DNA of 9,829 nucleotides, taken from positions 1-9,829 of the forward strand of contig CAYTXM010000020.1 in NCBI GenBank assembly GCA_964441595.1, read 5' to 3'. Source of the DNA: DAOVIY01 sp964441595 (GTDB lineage: Bacteria; Patescibacteriota; Minisyncoccia; UBA6257). Position numbers and translations under genes: made by a program. Shown here piece after piece: positions 1 to 5,981 of the stretch; position 1 is the first letter of the stretch, and the number at the start of each line of letters is the position of its first letter. The notes under the pieces are model-generated. The model saw only the letters and a list, made by a program, of their open reading frames with translations. It did no database searches and was not told the origin of the DNA.

Positions 1-1369
1 AATTATTAATAATTTTCCAATGAATAGTAAAATCAGTTGACTCAGCTGCTTTTAAGGGAAGTCTCCCCGTATTGGCAATTTGCGAAGAAGCATCCCGAAA
101 ATAACTACTGATTACTATCTTGCTATCTGAATTAAGTTTAATTGTATTTAAAGCAGCTGCGCGCGGCAACTCAGAAACTTCTAGCTGCTCTGGGATATTA
201 GAACTCTCAATAGTAGTATGTGTCTCCAAAACAATATTCTTTTGAGCTTGACTTGTCATTGGCCAATCTTTTTTAAGTTTTATGGAAAACAAAAGGCTTC
301 CACGTTCGCCAGGATTAAGCGCATAAAGTTGAGGAATTTTTATCCCTTCCCAAGTTAAAGTTTTTAAACGCGAGGAAAATGCACCATTAGGCGCTTTTAA
401 AGTAGAGAAATCAAAAACATCTCCGCTAAAAACTACTTTTACCGTTAAATTTCTTAAGGTGGCAGAATAATTATTCTGATAATCAACAACAAAATTTAAT
501 GTTTCATCTAAATCAGCATTATGGATTATTTCACCATTAACTAAAGATGAAATTAATAAAGGGTTTCTAACTAAAGTCGTATATCCCTCTGTTTTAGTCA
601 AAGGGAGAAAAACATTATCCTTAACCATGCCTAAATGTAAAATTGTTCTCTTTGTCTCGCCTGCTTGTCCAGTGGTAAATCCTTTTACTATTATTTTCCC
701 ATGACTAGCTGGGCTCAATTCCCCTAATGTCCATCTGTTATATTCTGAGCTCTCAGAAAAAATCTCTGGATTAGATTCCTGAAAAACAAATCCCGATGGC
801 CATTCTGCCCTAATTTCAACATTATCAAATGTATAACTGGAAAGATTTTCCCAATTTATTTCTAATGGAAAAATTTGTTCAGAAAAAACCTGATTAAGCG
901 TTACTAGCTCCAGACGAAAGGAAGAGCCGGAAATTAAAATCGTTTTTATTTCCTTTTTTTCAAAAACAGAACTAAGCGTTTTGGGACGATAACGAAGCAT
1001 AGCCTCAATATTCTTAACTGTCTTGGGTTCACCAGTAATTAATAATTTTATTATTTTGTCTTCTGAGCCATGAGGAGCCATTTCACCCAAGCTATATGAA
1101 ATAGTTTTCTGGTCTGGATTATCAACAGCTATTACCCCTTCTGGAAGATTAATCTCTGCTTCTACTTCCTGAAGGCTTACCCTGGAATTATTATTTAAAA
1201 TAAAATGAAATTCTTTTATCTCGCCTGACTTTGCTTCATCTGGCCCTAAAAAAGCAAAAGTTATTCCTCCACTTTTTACAAAACTCCAAACAAAATAACT
1301 TGTAGTTAAAATAAGAATTGTAACTAGTGCTCCGCCCCAAAAAGTTTTTAAAAAATCTTTTATCTTCAT
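1..1369 (-). CDS. Membrane-anchored surface protein with tandem DUF11/CARDB-like domains (C-terminus beyond window)
   Basis: An open frame runs from the ATG at 1369 to the window edge without a stop, giving 456 codons; the C-terminus is missing. The protein starts MKIKDFLKTF and has one hydrophobic segment at about residues 9-31 (GGALVTILILTTSYFVW), so it is probably anchored N-in with a large extracellular part. The rest is beta-rich and repetitive. Blocks of about 100-130 residues share a pattern in which a strand pair leads to a LGE-x-x-P-type turn followed by a hydrophobic strand: LGEMAPHGSEDKIIKL, LGELSPASHGKIIVKG and ALNPGERGSLLFSIKL. The last visible block contains IANTGRLPLKAAESTDFTIHW, which resembles the start of another DUF11/CARDB-type Ig-like domain. 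Such proteins are frequent in CPR genomes and are presumed cell-surface or adhesion factors; the role here is inferred. No Shine-Dalgarno is visible; the leader is AT-rich (TAAAAT lies 11 nt upstream). It lies 107 nt downstream of recO on the same strand. Confidence 0.75.
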   Translation of the reverse strand, partial: MKIKDFLKTFWGGALVTILILTTSYFVWSFVKSGGITFAFLGPDEAKSGEIKEFHFILNNNSRVSLQEVEAEINLPEGVIAVDNPDQKTISYSLGEMAPHGSEDKIIKLLITGEPKTVKNIEAMLRYRPKTLSSVFEKKEIKTILISGSSFRLELVTLNQVFSEQIFPLEINWENLSSYTFDNVEIRAEWPSGFVFQESNPEIFSESSEYNRWTLGELSPASHGKIIVKGFTTGQAGETKRTILHLGMVKDNVFLPLTKTEGYTTLVRNPLLISSLVNGEIIHNADLDETLNFVVDYQNNYSATLRNLTVKVVFSGDVFDFSTLKAPNGAFSSRLKTLTWEGIKIPQLYALNPGERGSLLFSIKLKKDWPMTSQAQKNIVLETHTTIESSNIPEQLEVSELPRAAALNTIKLNSDSKIVISSYFRDASSQIANTGRLPLKAAESTDFTIHWKIINN

Positions 1370-1476
1370 GTTATTTATTTATTTTATTCTTATTTCGAGC
1401 AAAGCAAGAAACAAGGTTCTGCGAGTGAAACGAACAGGTTCTTATATTAGTGTTAAATTCGTTATTCGTTGATTCT
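1370..1476. other. Intergenic spacer between recO and the surface-protein gene
   Basis: This 107-nt gap holds no gene that I can support. Its middle (about 1395-1442) is more GC-rich than its flanks and carries GGTTCT twice, at 1415-1420 and 1437-1442, the second inside the small palindrome GAACAGGTTC (1432-1441). ATTCGTT is tandemly repeated at 1457-1470. The last 25 nt before the surface-protein ATG are almost pure A/T and contain TAAAAT on the minus strand, a possible -10 element. No strong hairpin followed by a T-run was seen for terminating recO. Confidence 0.4.
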
Positions 1477-2199
1477 CTAGATTATATCTGATTTTATTGT
1501 TAAAGTAAATTTACTAAGAAATTTTTGAAGATATTTTTTTTCTTTAAGAATTTCTCTGACAAGAATGGCTTGTGAGAAATCTCGAAAAGTGGACTTAAAC
1601 AAAAAATCCAGAGATTTTCTTTGTTGACTATTCATAGGCCAATCATCTTTCTGATAATGTGATTGACAAATAATTCCTTTCCTCTCAAAACTAAAGAACT
1701 TATTATTAATTTTACTCCCACATTCAATACATCCATCTAAAAACGGAGAAAAACCAAGAATTTTTAAAAACTGAGCATTAAAATATATCCATGCAAAATC
1801 AGCTATTTCGGAAAATTTATTTATATTCTTCTCTAAAAAATAAAAAGTATCAAAAAGTAATTTCCAGACATCAGGATCTGATTGTTTCTCTATCATTAAC
1901 TCGTTAACCAAGCCTGTGATCCAAAAAGCTACAAGAAGAGCTTCCTTCTTTTTCTTTATTTCTAAATAGGGAGCTTCTTCCAAGGCGGTAATCAAGCGTG
2001 GGTTATAAGACATTGTAAATTGAATTTGCGCCAATGTTGGTATTTCCAAATGCCCTGCAAGCTTAGCATTAATCTTTCTTACTCCTGAAGCTGATAAACT
2101 GAATTTCCCAAATTCTTGGGTAAAAAAAATATAACGGCGATCATGCTCTTTAATTGGTTCTTGCTTTAAAACAAAAGCTAAAGTTGAATAATATTCCAT
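1477..2199 (-). CDS. recO: DNA repair protein RecO
   Basis: RecO loads RecA onto SSB-coated single-stranded DNA together with RecR in the RecF pathway and also anneals complementary strands. The 240-residue protein has the usual RecO length. Its N-terminus (MEYYSTLAFVLKQEPIKEHD) matches the family opening strand and the switch to FTQEFGKFSLSASGVRK, which is the OB-fold (about residues 1-80). A helical C-terminal domain follows, with a probable zinc site: C157 and C160 in GCIECG, then C178 and H181 in GIICQSHY. One ligand is therefore His instead of the common Cys. The ATG at 2199 is favoured because it sits exactly at the family N-terminus and 8 nt after an extended -10 element. It is divergent from tRNA-Arg/recG, so two recombination genes share one promoter region. 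Confidence 0.9.
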   Translation of the reverse strand: MEYYSTLAFVLKQEPIKEHDRRYIFFTQEFGKFSLSASGVRKINAKLAGHLEIPTLAQIQFTMSYNPRLITALEEAPYLEIKKKKEALLVAFWITGLVNELMIEKQSDPDVWKLLFDTFYFLEKNINKFSEIADFAWIYFNAQFLKILGFSPFLDGCIECGSKINNKFFSFERKGIICQSHYQKDDWPMNSQQRKSLDFLFKSTFRDFSQAILVREILKEKKYLQKFLSKFTLTIKSDII

Positions 2200-2207
2200 T
2201 TAAACTC

Positions 2208-2216
2208 ATAATATCA
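2208..2216 (-). promoter_or_regulatory. Extended -10 promoter of recO, near-leaderless
   Basis: On the minus strand TGA-TATTAT forms a TGn extended -10 with 5/6 matches to TATAAT. Only 8 nt (2200-2207) separate it from the recO ATG, so a normal start point 6-8 nt downstream would leave a leader of 0-3 nt. No convincing -35 was found, as is common for extended -10 promoters. Inferred by eye. Confidence 0.45.
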
Positions 2217-2241
2217 CAAAAGAAAAATATTAAAAAATTCC

Positions 2242-2268
2242 TTGAAAATATAGTCTTTTCATGATAAT
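2242..2268 (+). promoter_or_regulatory. Putative promoter of tRNA-Arg / recG
   Basis: TTGAAA (2242-2247, 5/6 to TTGACA) and GATAAT (2263-2268, 5/6 to TATAAT, with TG overlapping its start) are separated by a somewhat short 15 nt. The expected start point near 2275 lies about 4 nt before the tRNA-Arg 5' end. It is the only promoter-like element ahead of the plus-strand unit, so it would also serve recG unless recG has an internal start inside the tRNA. Confidence 0.4.
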
Positions 2269-2278
2269 TTTAAAAGAG

Positions 2279-2350
2279 GCCCCCGTAGTTCAACGGATAG
2301 AATGCGGGCTTGCGGAGCCTGTGATGGAAGTTCGATTCTTCCCGGGGGCA
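2279..2350 (+). tRNA. tRNA-Arg (anticodon GCG)
   Basis: A full 72-nt cloverleaf folds by hand. The acceptor GCCCCCG/CGGGGGC has 7 perfect pairs. The D-stem is GTTC/GAAT with loop AACGGATA. The anticodon stem is CGGGC/GCCTG with one G-U pair and loop TTGCGGA. The variable loop is TGAT. The T-stem is GGAAG/CTTCC with loop TTCGATT. The discriminator is A73. The anticodon GCG reads CGC/CGU arginine codons; A after the D-loop GG and C35 fit arginine identity. Bacteria normally read this box with ACG (inosine-modified), so GCG is unusual. CCA is not encoded (CTA follows). Confidence 0.95.
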
Positions 2351-2352
2351 CT

Positions 2353-4503
2353 ATGATTAAACTCTCTAACTCAGTATCAGAAATACGCGGTATTGGCCCG
2401 CGTTATTTAAAATATCTGGAAAAATTAGGAATAAAAACGGTAAAAGGTTTACTTTGGTATTTTCCTTTTCGTTATGAAGATTTTTCCAAAATTAAAAAAA
2501 TAAATGAATTAAAACCAGAAGAAAAGTGCTCAATAATAGGAACCGTCAAAAAAATTAATGTCAGGCGGACATTCAGAAGAAAAATGATTATTATTGAAGC
2601 TATAATTGAAGACGATACAGGCCAGATTACTGCAATTTGGTTTAATCAAATCTATTTACTTAAAAATATACTTTTAGGCACAACCCTTTCCCTATCAGGA
2701 AAAGTAAAAGCAAGAGGGAAAAAATTAATCCTTTCCGGCCCATCTTATGAAATTGTCTCCAAACAAGAATTGGAAAAAGAATTTTATCAAGAGCTTAAGC
2801 ATACTGGCCGTTTAATTCCTATATATTCGGAAACAAAAGGCCTAAGCTCTAAAGCGCTGCGTTATTTTATTAAACCACTTTTAGAATTCACCAAAAATAT
2901 AGAAGATACGCTTCCTGATTTTATACTGAAAAAGCATCGACTAATTGGACTTCAAAAATCACTTAATCAAATCCATTTTCCATCATCTTTACTTCTGGCA
3001 AAAAAAGCAAAAAAAAGATTTGTTTTTGAATCATTATTACTTTCCCAAATTTATCTTTTAAAGATAAAAAGAAAAAACGCTCTTTTAAAAACTCCTAAAA
3101 TTAGTCTTGATATTTCTCTTCTTCAATTATTTACAAAATCTTTATCATTTTCTTTTACTCAATGCCAGAGGAAGACAATATGGGAAATTGCTAAAAATCT
3201 TCATCAAAGGCCAATGAATCGGCTTTTAGAGGGAGAAGTGGGTTCTGGAAAAACTATAGTCGCTATAACAGCAAGTTTATTAACAATAAAATCAGGGTAT
3301 CAAGTTGCTGTAATGGCGCCAACAGAAATATTGGCTAAACAACATTTTAATGAATTTAAAAAAAATCTTAAACCATTTCAAGTAAAAATTGCCCTCTTAA
3401 CATCTTCAACAACCAAAATTTATGACGATGCATTAGAAGGCAAAATTTCTAAACAGTTATTAAATAAAATCATTGCATCTTCAGATCCTATAATTGTAAT
3501 CGGGACTCATGCTCTTATTCAAAAAAATGTCCGATTTAACCGTTTGGGGTTGATTATTATTGATGAGCAACATCGCTTTGGCATAGAACAAAGAAAAAAG
3601 CTTATTGCTAAAAATGCTAATAAAAATGAAGCGCCACATCTTCTATCAATGACGGCAACCCCTATTCCCCGTACTTTAGCTCTGGCTTTTTACGGAGACT
3701 TAGACCTCTCTATATTAGATGAATTGCCAAAAGGAAGAAAAGAAATAATTACCAAAGTTATCACTCCAAAAGGCAGAGAAAAAGTTTACAATTTTATCCG
3801 TGGAGAAATAAAAAAGGGAAGGCAAGCTTTTGTTATATGCCCAAGAATTGAAGAAACAGAAACATCTAATATTAAAGCAAAAGACCTGATCACTTTATCA
3901 GAACGATTAAATTATGAAGTAAAAGCAGTTAAAAAAGAATATAAAAAATTATCAGAAGAAGTCTTTTCTGACTTAAAAATTGCTATGTTACATGGAAAAA
4001 TGAAACCAAAAGAGAAAGAAATTGTAATGAAAGATTTTCAAGAAAACAAAATTAATCTTTTAGTATCCACTTCTGTAATAGAAGTTGGTGTAGACATTCC
4101 AAACGCATCCCTTATGATAATCGAAGGAGCAGAACATTTTGGTCTGGCGCAATTACATCAATTCAGGGGAAGAATTGGAAGATCCCATTACCAATCTTAT
4201 TGTTTTCTTTTTTCGGAATCACCACAACAATCTATCACTAGCCGATTAAAAACATTGGTGAAATGTAATAACGGATTTCATTTAGCTGAAATGGATCTTT
4301 CTTTAAGGGGACCTGGAGAATTTTTAGGAACCAAGCAATCTGGAATTCCTGATTTAGTAATGAGCTCACTTTTTGATAAAAAATTAATAGAAAAAGTTCA
4401 TAAACAAGCGCAAGAAATCCTTGAGCAGGATCCAACATTAAAAAAATGGCCTTCTTTACTGGCCAATTTTCAAGAATTTACTCAAAAAAACAAAGAACAT
4501 TAG
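2353..4503 (+). CDS. recG: ATP-dependent DNA helicase RecG
   Basis: RecG is a superfamily 2 helicase that remodels stalled replication forks and branched recombination intermediates. From the ATG at 2353 the protein has 716 residues, a normal family length. The N-terminus carries the helix-hairpin-helix-like IRGIGPRYLKYLEKLGIKTV (11-30), followed by the OB-fold wedge domain (about 55-130). Helicase motifs are in order: GEVGSGKT (294-301, Walker A), DEQH (404-407), TATPIPRT (434-441), VSTSVIEVGVDIP (571-583) and QFRGRIGR (603-610). The C-terminal LRGPGEFLGTKQSG (651-664) is the RecG translocation-motif region. The open frame extends upstream through the tRNA to 2302, but that part is the tRNA-Arg, so 2353 is chosen. 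No other usable start lies near the conserved N-terminus. Only 2 nt separate the ATG from the tRNA. The stop overlaps the htrA stop by 4 bp. Confidence 0.96.
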   Translation: MIKLSNSVSEIRGIGPRYLKYLEKLGIKTVKGLLWYFPFRYEDFSKIKKINELKPEEKCSIIGTVKKINVRRTFRRKMIIIEAIIEDDTGQITAIWFNQIYLLKNILLGTTLSLSGKVKARGKKLILSGPSYEIVSKQELEKEFYQELKHTGRLIPIYSETKGLSSKALRYFIKPLLEFTKNIEDTLPDFILKKHRLIGLQKSLNQIHFPSSLLLAKKAKKRFVFESLLLSQIYLLKIKRKNALLKTPKISLDISLLQLFTKSLSFSFTQCQRKTIWEIAKNLHQRPMNRLLEGEVGSGKTIVAITASLLTIKSGYQVAVMAPTEILAKQHFNEFKKNLKPFQVKIALLTSSTTKIYDDALEGKISKQLLNKIIASSDPIIVIGTHALIQKNVRFNRLGLIIIDEQHRFGIEQRKKLIAKNANKNEAPHLLSMTATPIPRTLALAFYGDLDLSILDELPKGRKEIITKVITPKGREKVYNFIRGEIKKGRQAFVICPRIEETETSNIKAKDLITLSERLNYEVKAVKKEYKKLSEEVFSDLKIAMLHGKMKPKEKEIVMKDFQENKINLLVSTSVIEVGVDIPNASLMIIEGAEHFGLAQLHQFRGRIGRSHYQSYCFLFSESPQQSITSRLKTLVKCNNGFHLAEMDLSLRGPGEFLGTKQSGIPDLVMSSLFDKKLIEKVHKQAQEILEQDPTLKKWPSLLANFQEFTQKNKEH

Positions 4504-5498
4504 AATAGCTTAATCTCAATCTCCTTTTTTTCTCCTTCGCTCCAATAAATAATTTTAATTAAATCACCAATCTTATATTGCGCTAGTACTCGAGATAAAT
4601 TAGATTGTTTTGCTATCTTCTCATTATTAATTTCTAATATAACATCACCTTCTTTTAACCCAGCTTTTTCTGCCGCGCCTTCAGAAATTATTCCTCCTCG
4701 CCCGGGAATTGTCTCATAAATAATAAAAGCGCCATAATCATACGGAAAATTATGGAGTTTTTGCATTTCTTCATCTATTAAAAAATACCTTACGCCTAAA
4801 CTGGGACGGCATATTTTCCCATATTTTTTTACATCCCCTAAAATACTTTTAGCTTGATTAATGGGAATGGCAAAACCAATGTTTTCTACACCTAAAACCA
4901 CTGCCGTGCAAATACCTATAACTTTTCCCGAAAGATTAATTAAGGGCCCACCAGAATTCCCAGGATTAATGGCTGCATCTGTTTGAATTAAACCAAAAAA
5001 TTCATGAATATCTTCCCCAATTTCTGTTTTTATATCTCGCGAAAGCCCTGAAACAATTCCGCGTGAAACAGTATTTTGAAATTCACCTAAAGCATTGCCA
5101 ATAGCAATAACAGTCTGCCCTAATTTTAATTGTGAAGAATTGGCAAATTTTAGATGAGGAAAATTATCGCCTTCAATTTTTAAAACAGCAATATCAGTTA
5201 TTTTATCTCTAACCAATATCTGGCATAAATAAGTTTTGTTTTGCCAAACCACAGTGTAAGAAGCTTCTTCATCTTCAACTATATGGCGGTTTGTTAAAAT
5301 ATATCCATCTGGGGAAACAAAGAACCCTGAACATCCACCAATCTTAACCATCCCTTTTTCATCAACTAAATACCTTGCTGTATCTGATCCAATTTCTTTT
5401 TTAATTTTTGACAGTTCTTTAGACATTAAAACAGCTACCACTGAAGGTGTAGCTGTTTTTACTGCTTTGATAGTTTGATTAGGTTCTGAAAAAAACAT
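4500..5498 (-). CDS. htrA: HtrA/DegP-like trypsin-fold serine protease with one PDZ domain, no signal peptide
   Basis: This is a serine protease of the HtrA family (S1C), which degrades or holds misfolded proteins. From the ATG at 5498 it has 332 residues. The triad is intact: H72 in TNRHIV, D102 in TDIAVLKI and S182 in NPGNSGGPL. A single PDZ domain covers about 233-330 (GAAEKAGLKEGDVILEINNEKI). Family members usually begin with a signal peptide or membrane anchor. Here the protease domain starts almost at once (IKAVKTATPSVVAVL), and the only upstream extension is tRNA-Leu sequence without a hydrophobic stretch. It may therefore act in the cytoplasm or be exported by an unrecognised route. 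The start lies 9 nt after tRNA-Leu, with no Shine-Dalgarno (CATAAAATT precedes the ATG). It probably shares transcripts with rplS and tRNA-Leu and runs convergently into recG. Confidence 0.9.
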   Translation of the reverse strand: MFFSEPNQTIKAVKTATPSVVAVLMSKELSKIKKEIGSDTARYLVDEKGMVKIGGCSGFFVSPDGYILTNRHIVEDEEASYTVVWQNKTYLCQILVRDKITDIAVLKIEGDNFPHLKFANSSQLKLGQTVIAIGNALGEFQNTVSRGIVSGLSRDIKTEIGEDIHEFFGLIQTDAAINPGNSGGPLINLSGKVIGICTAVVLGVENIGFAIPINQAKSILGDVKKYGKICRPSLGVRYFLIDEEMQKLHNFPYDYGAFIIYETIPGRGGIISEGAAEKAGLKEGDVILEINNEKIAKQSNLSRVLAQYKIGDLIKIIYWSEGEKKEIEIKLF

Positions 5499-5507
5499 AA
5501 TTTTATG

Positions 5508-5592
5508 TGCCCAAGGTGGGATTTGAACCCACACGGAGAAAATCTCCACTACCCCCTCAAGGTAGCGCGTCTACCAATTCCGCCACCTGGGC
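5508..5592 (-). tRNA. tRNA-Leu (anticodon GAG)
   Basis: An 85-nt class II tRNA. The acceptor GCCCAGG/CTTGGGC has one G-U pair. The D-stem is GCG/CGC with a long loop containing GG. The anticodon stem is CTACC/GGTAG with loop TTGAGGG. The long variable arm (GGAGA, TTT, TCTCC) is typical of leucine. The T-stem is GTGGG/CCCAC with loop TTCAAAT, and the discriminator is A73. GAG reads CUC/CUU. CCA is not encoded. It sits 9 nt after the rplS stop and 9 nt before the htrA ATG, so its excision would separate the two mRNAs. Confidence 0.96.
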
Positions 5593-5601
5593 AGAAAAAT
5601 A

Positions 5602-5925
5602 CTATTTCACCTCCCTTTTCAATTTAGCACGAATTTGTTTCTGAGATTTATCTCTAAGAAAATATAGCTTAGATCTTCTTACTCGAGCAGCCCTGACTAA
5701 TTCAATCTTTTTTATTTTTGGAGAAAAAACTGGTAATATCCATTCCACGCCTATTCCATTCATTATCCTTCTTATAGTAATAGTGGCGCCTGGTTCTTTA
5801 CCATGCTTTCTTGCTATTACCAATCCTTCTATATTCTGCGTTTTTTCTTTATCCCCATCTTTAATACTCTTGGAAATCTTAATATACATTCCAGGTTTTA
5901 TTTGTTCTGCCTTTATTTCAGTCAT
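5602..5925 (-). CDS. rplS: 50S ribosomal protein L19
   Basis: L19 sits at the 30S-50S interface near bridge B8. The 107-residue protein carries the family signature throughout: PGMYIKI (11-17), the EGLVIARKHG strand (33-42), ATITIRRIMNGIGVEWILPVFSP with IKKIELV after it, and the C-terminal ARVRRSKLYFLRDK, equivalent to the GKVRRAKLYYLR motif. It is slightly shorter than typical L19, and tryptophan replaces the usual arginine in the GVE-R-I-P motif. No Shine-Dalgarno is seen before the ATG at 5925. It lies 48 nt after the pseudouridine synthase and 9 nt before tRNA-Leu. The usual bacterial partners (rpsP, rimM, trmD) are not beside it in this window. Confidence 0.95.
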   Translation of the reverse strand: MTEIKAEQIKPGMYIKISKSIKDGDKEKTQNIEGLVIARKHGKEPGATITIRRIMNGIGVEWILPVFSPKIKKIELVRAARVRRSKLYFLRDKSQKQIRAKLKREVK

Positions 5926-5951
5926 GTTAATAAATTAAGTTGATTATCATT

Positions 5952-5981
5952 ACTTTAGCACGGATAAACGGCCTTAGTCAA
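5952..5981 (-). promoter_or_regulatory. Possible rplS promoter
   Basis: On the minus strand TTGACT (5976-5981, 5/6 to TTGACA), overlapping the stop of the pseudouridine synthase gene, is followed 18 nt later by TAAAGT (5952-5957, 4/6). A second -10-like hexamer, GATAAT, lies nearer the gene, 17 nt before the ATG, but lacks a -35 at proper spacing. Either could give rplS, tRNA-Leu and htrA their own start. Weak, by eye only. Confidence 0.28.

Noticed and set aside
2302..2352. N-terminal extension of recG (MRACGACDGSS...)
   Set aside because: It is a translation of the tRNA-Arg gene; the RecG family N-terminus begins at the ATG at 2353.
4238..4438. 66-codon minus-strand ORF inside recG
   Set aside because: It lies entirely opposite conserved RecG motifs and shows no family resemblance; a shadow frame.
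5499..5549. N-terminal extension of htrA (MEIFSVWVQ...)
   Set aside because: It lies inside tRNA-Leu and contains no signal peptide; the ATG at 5498 fits better.
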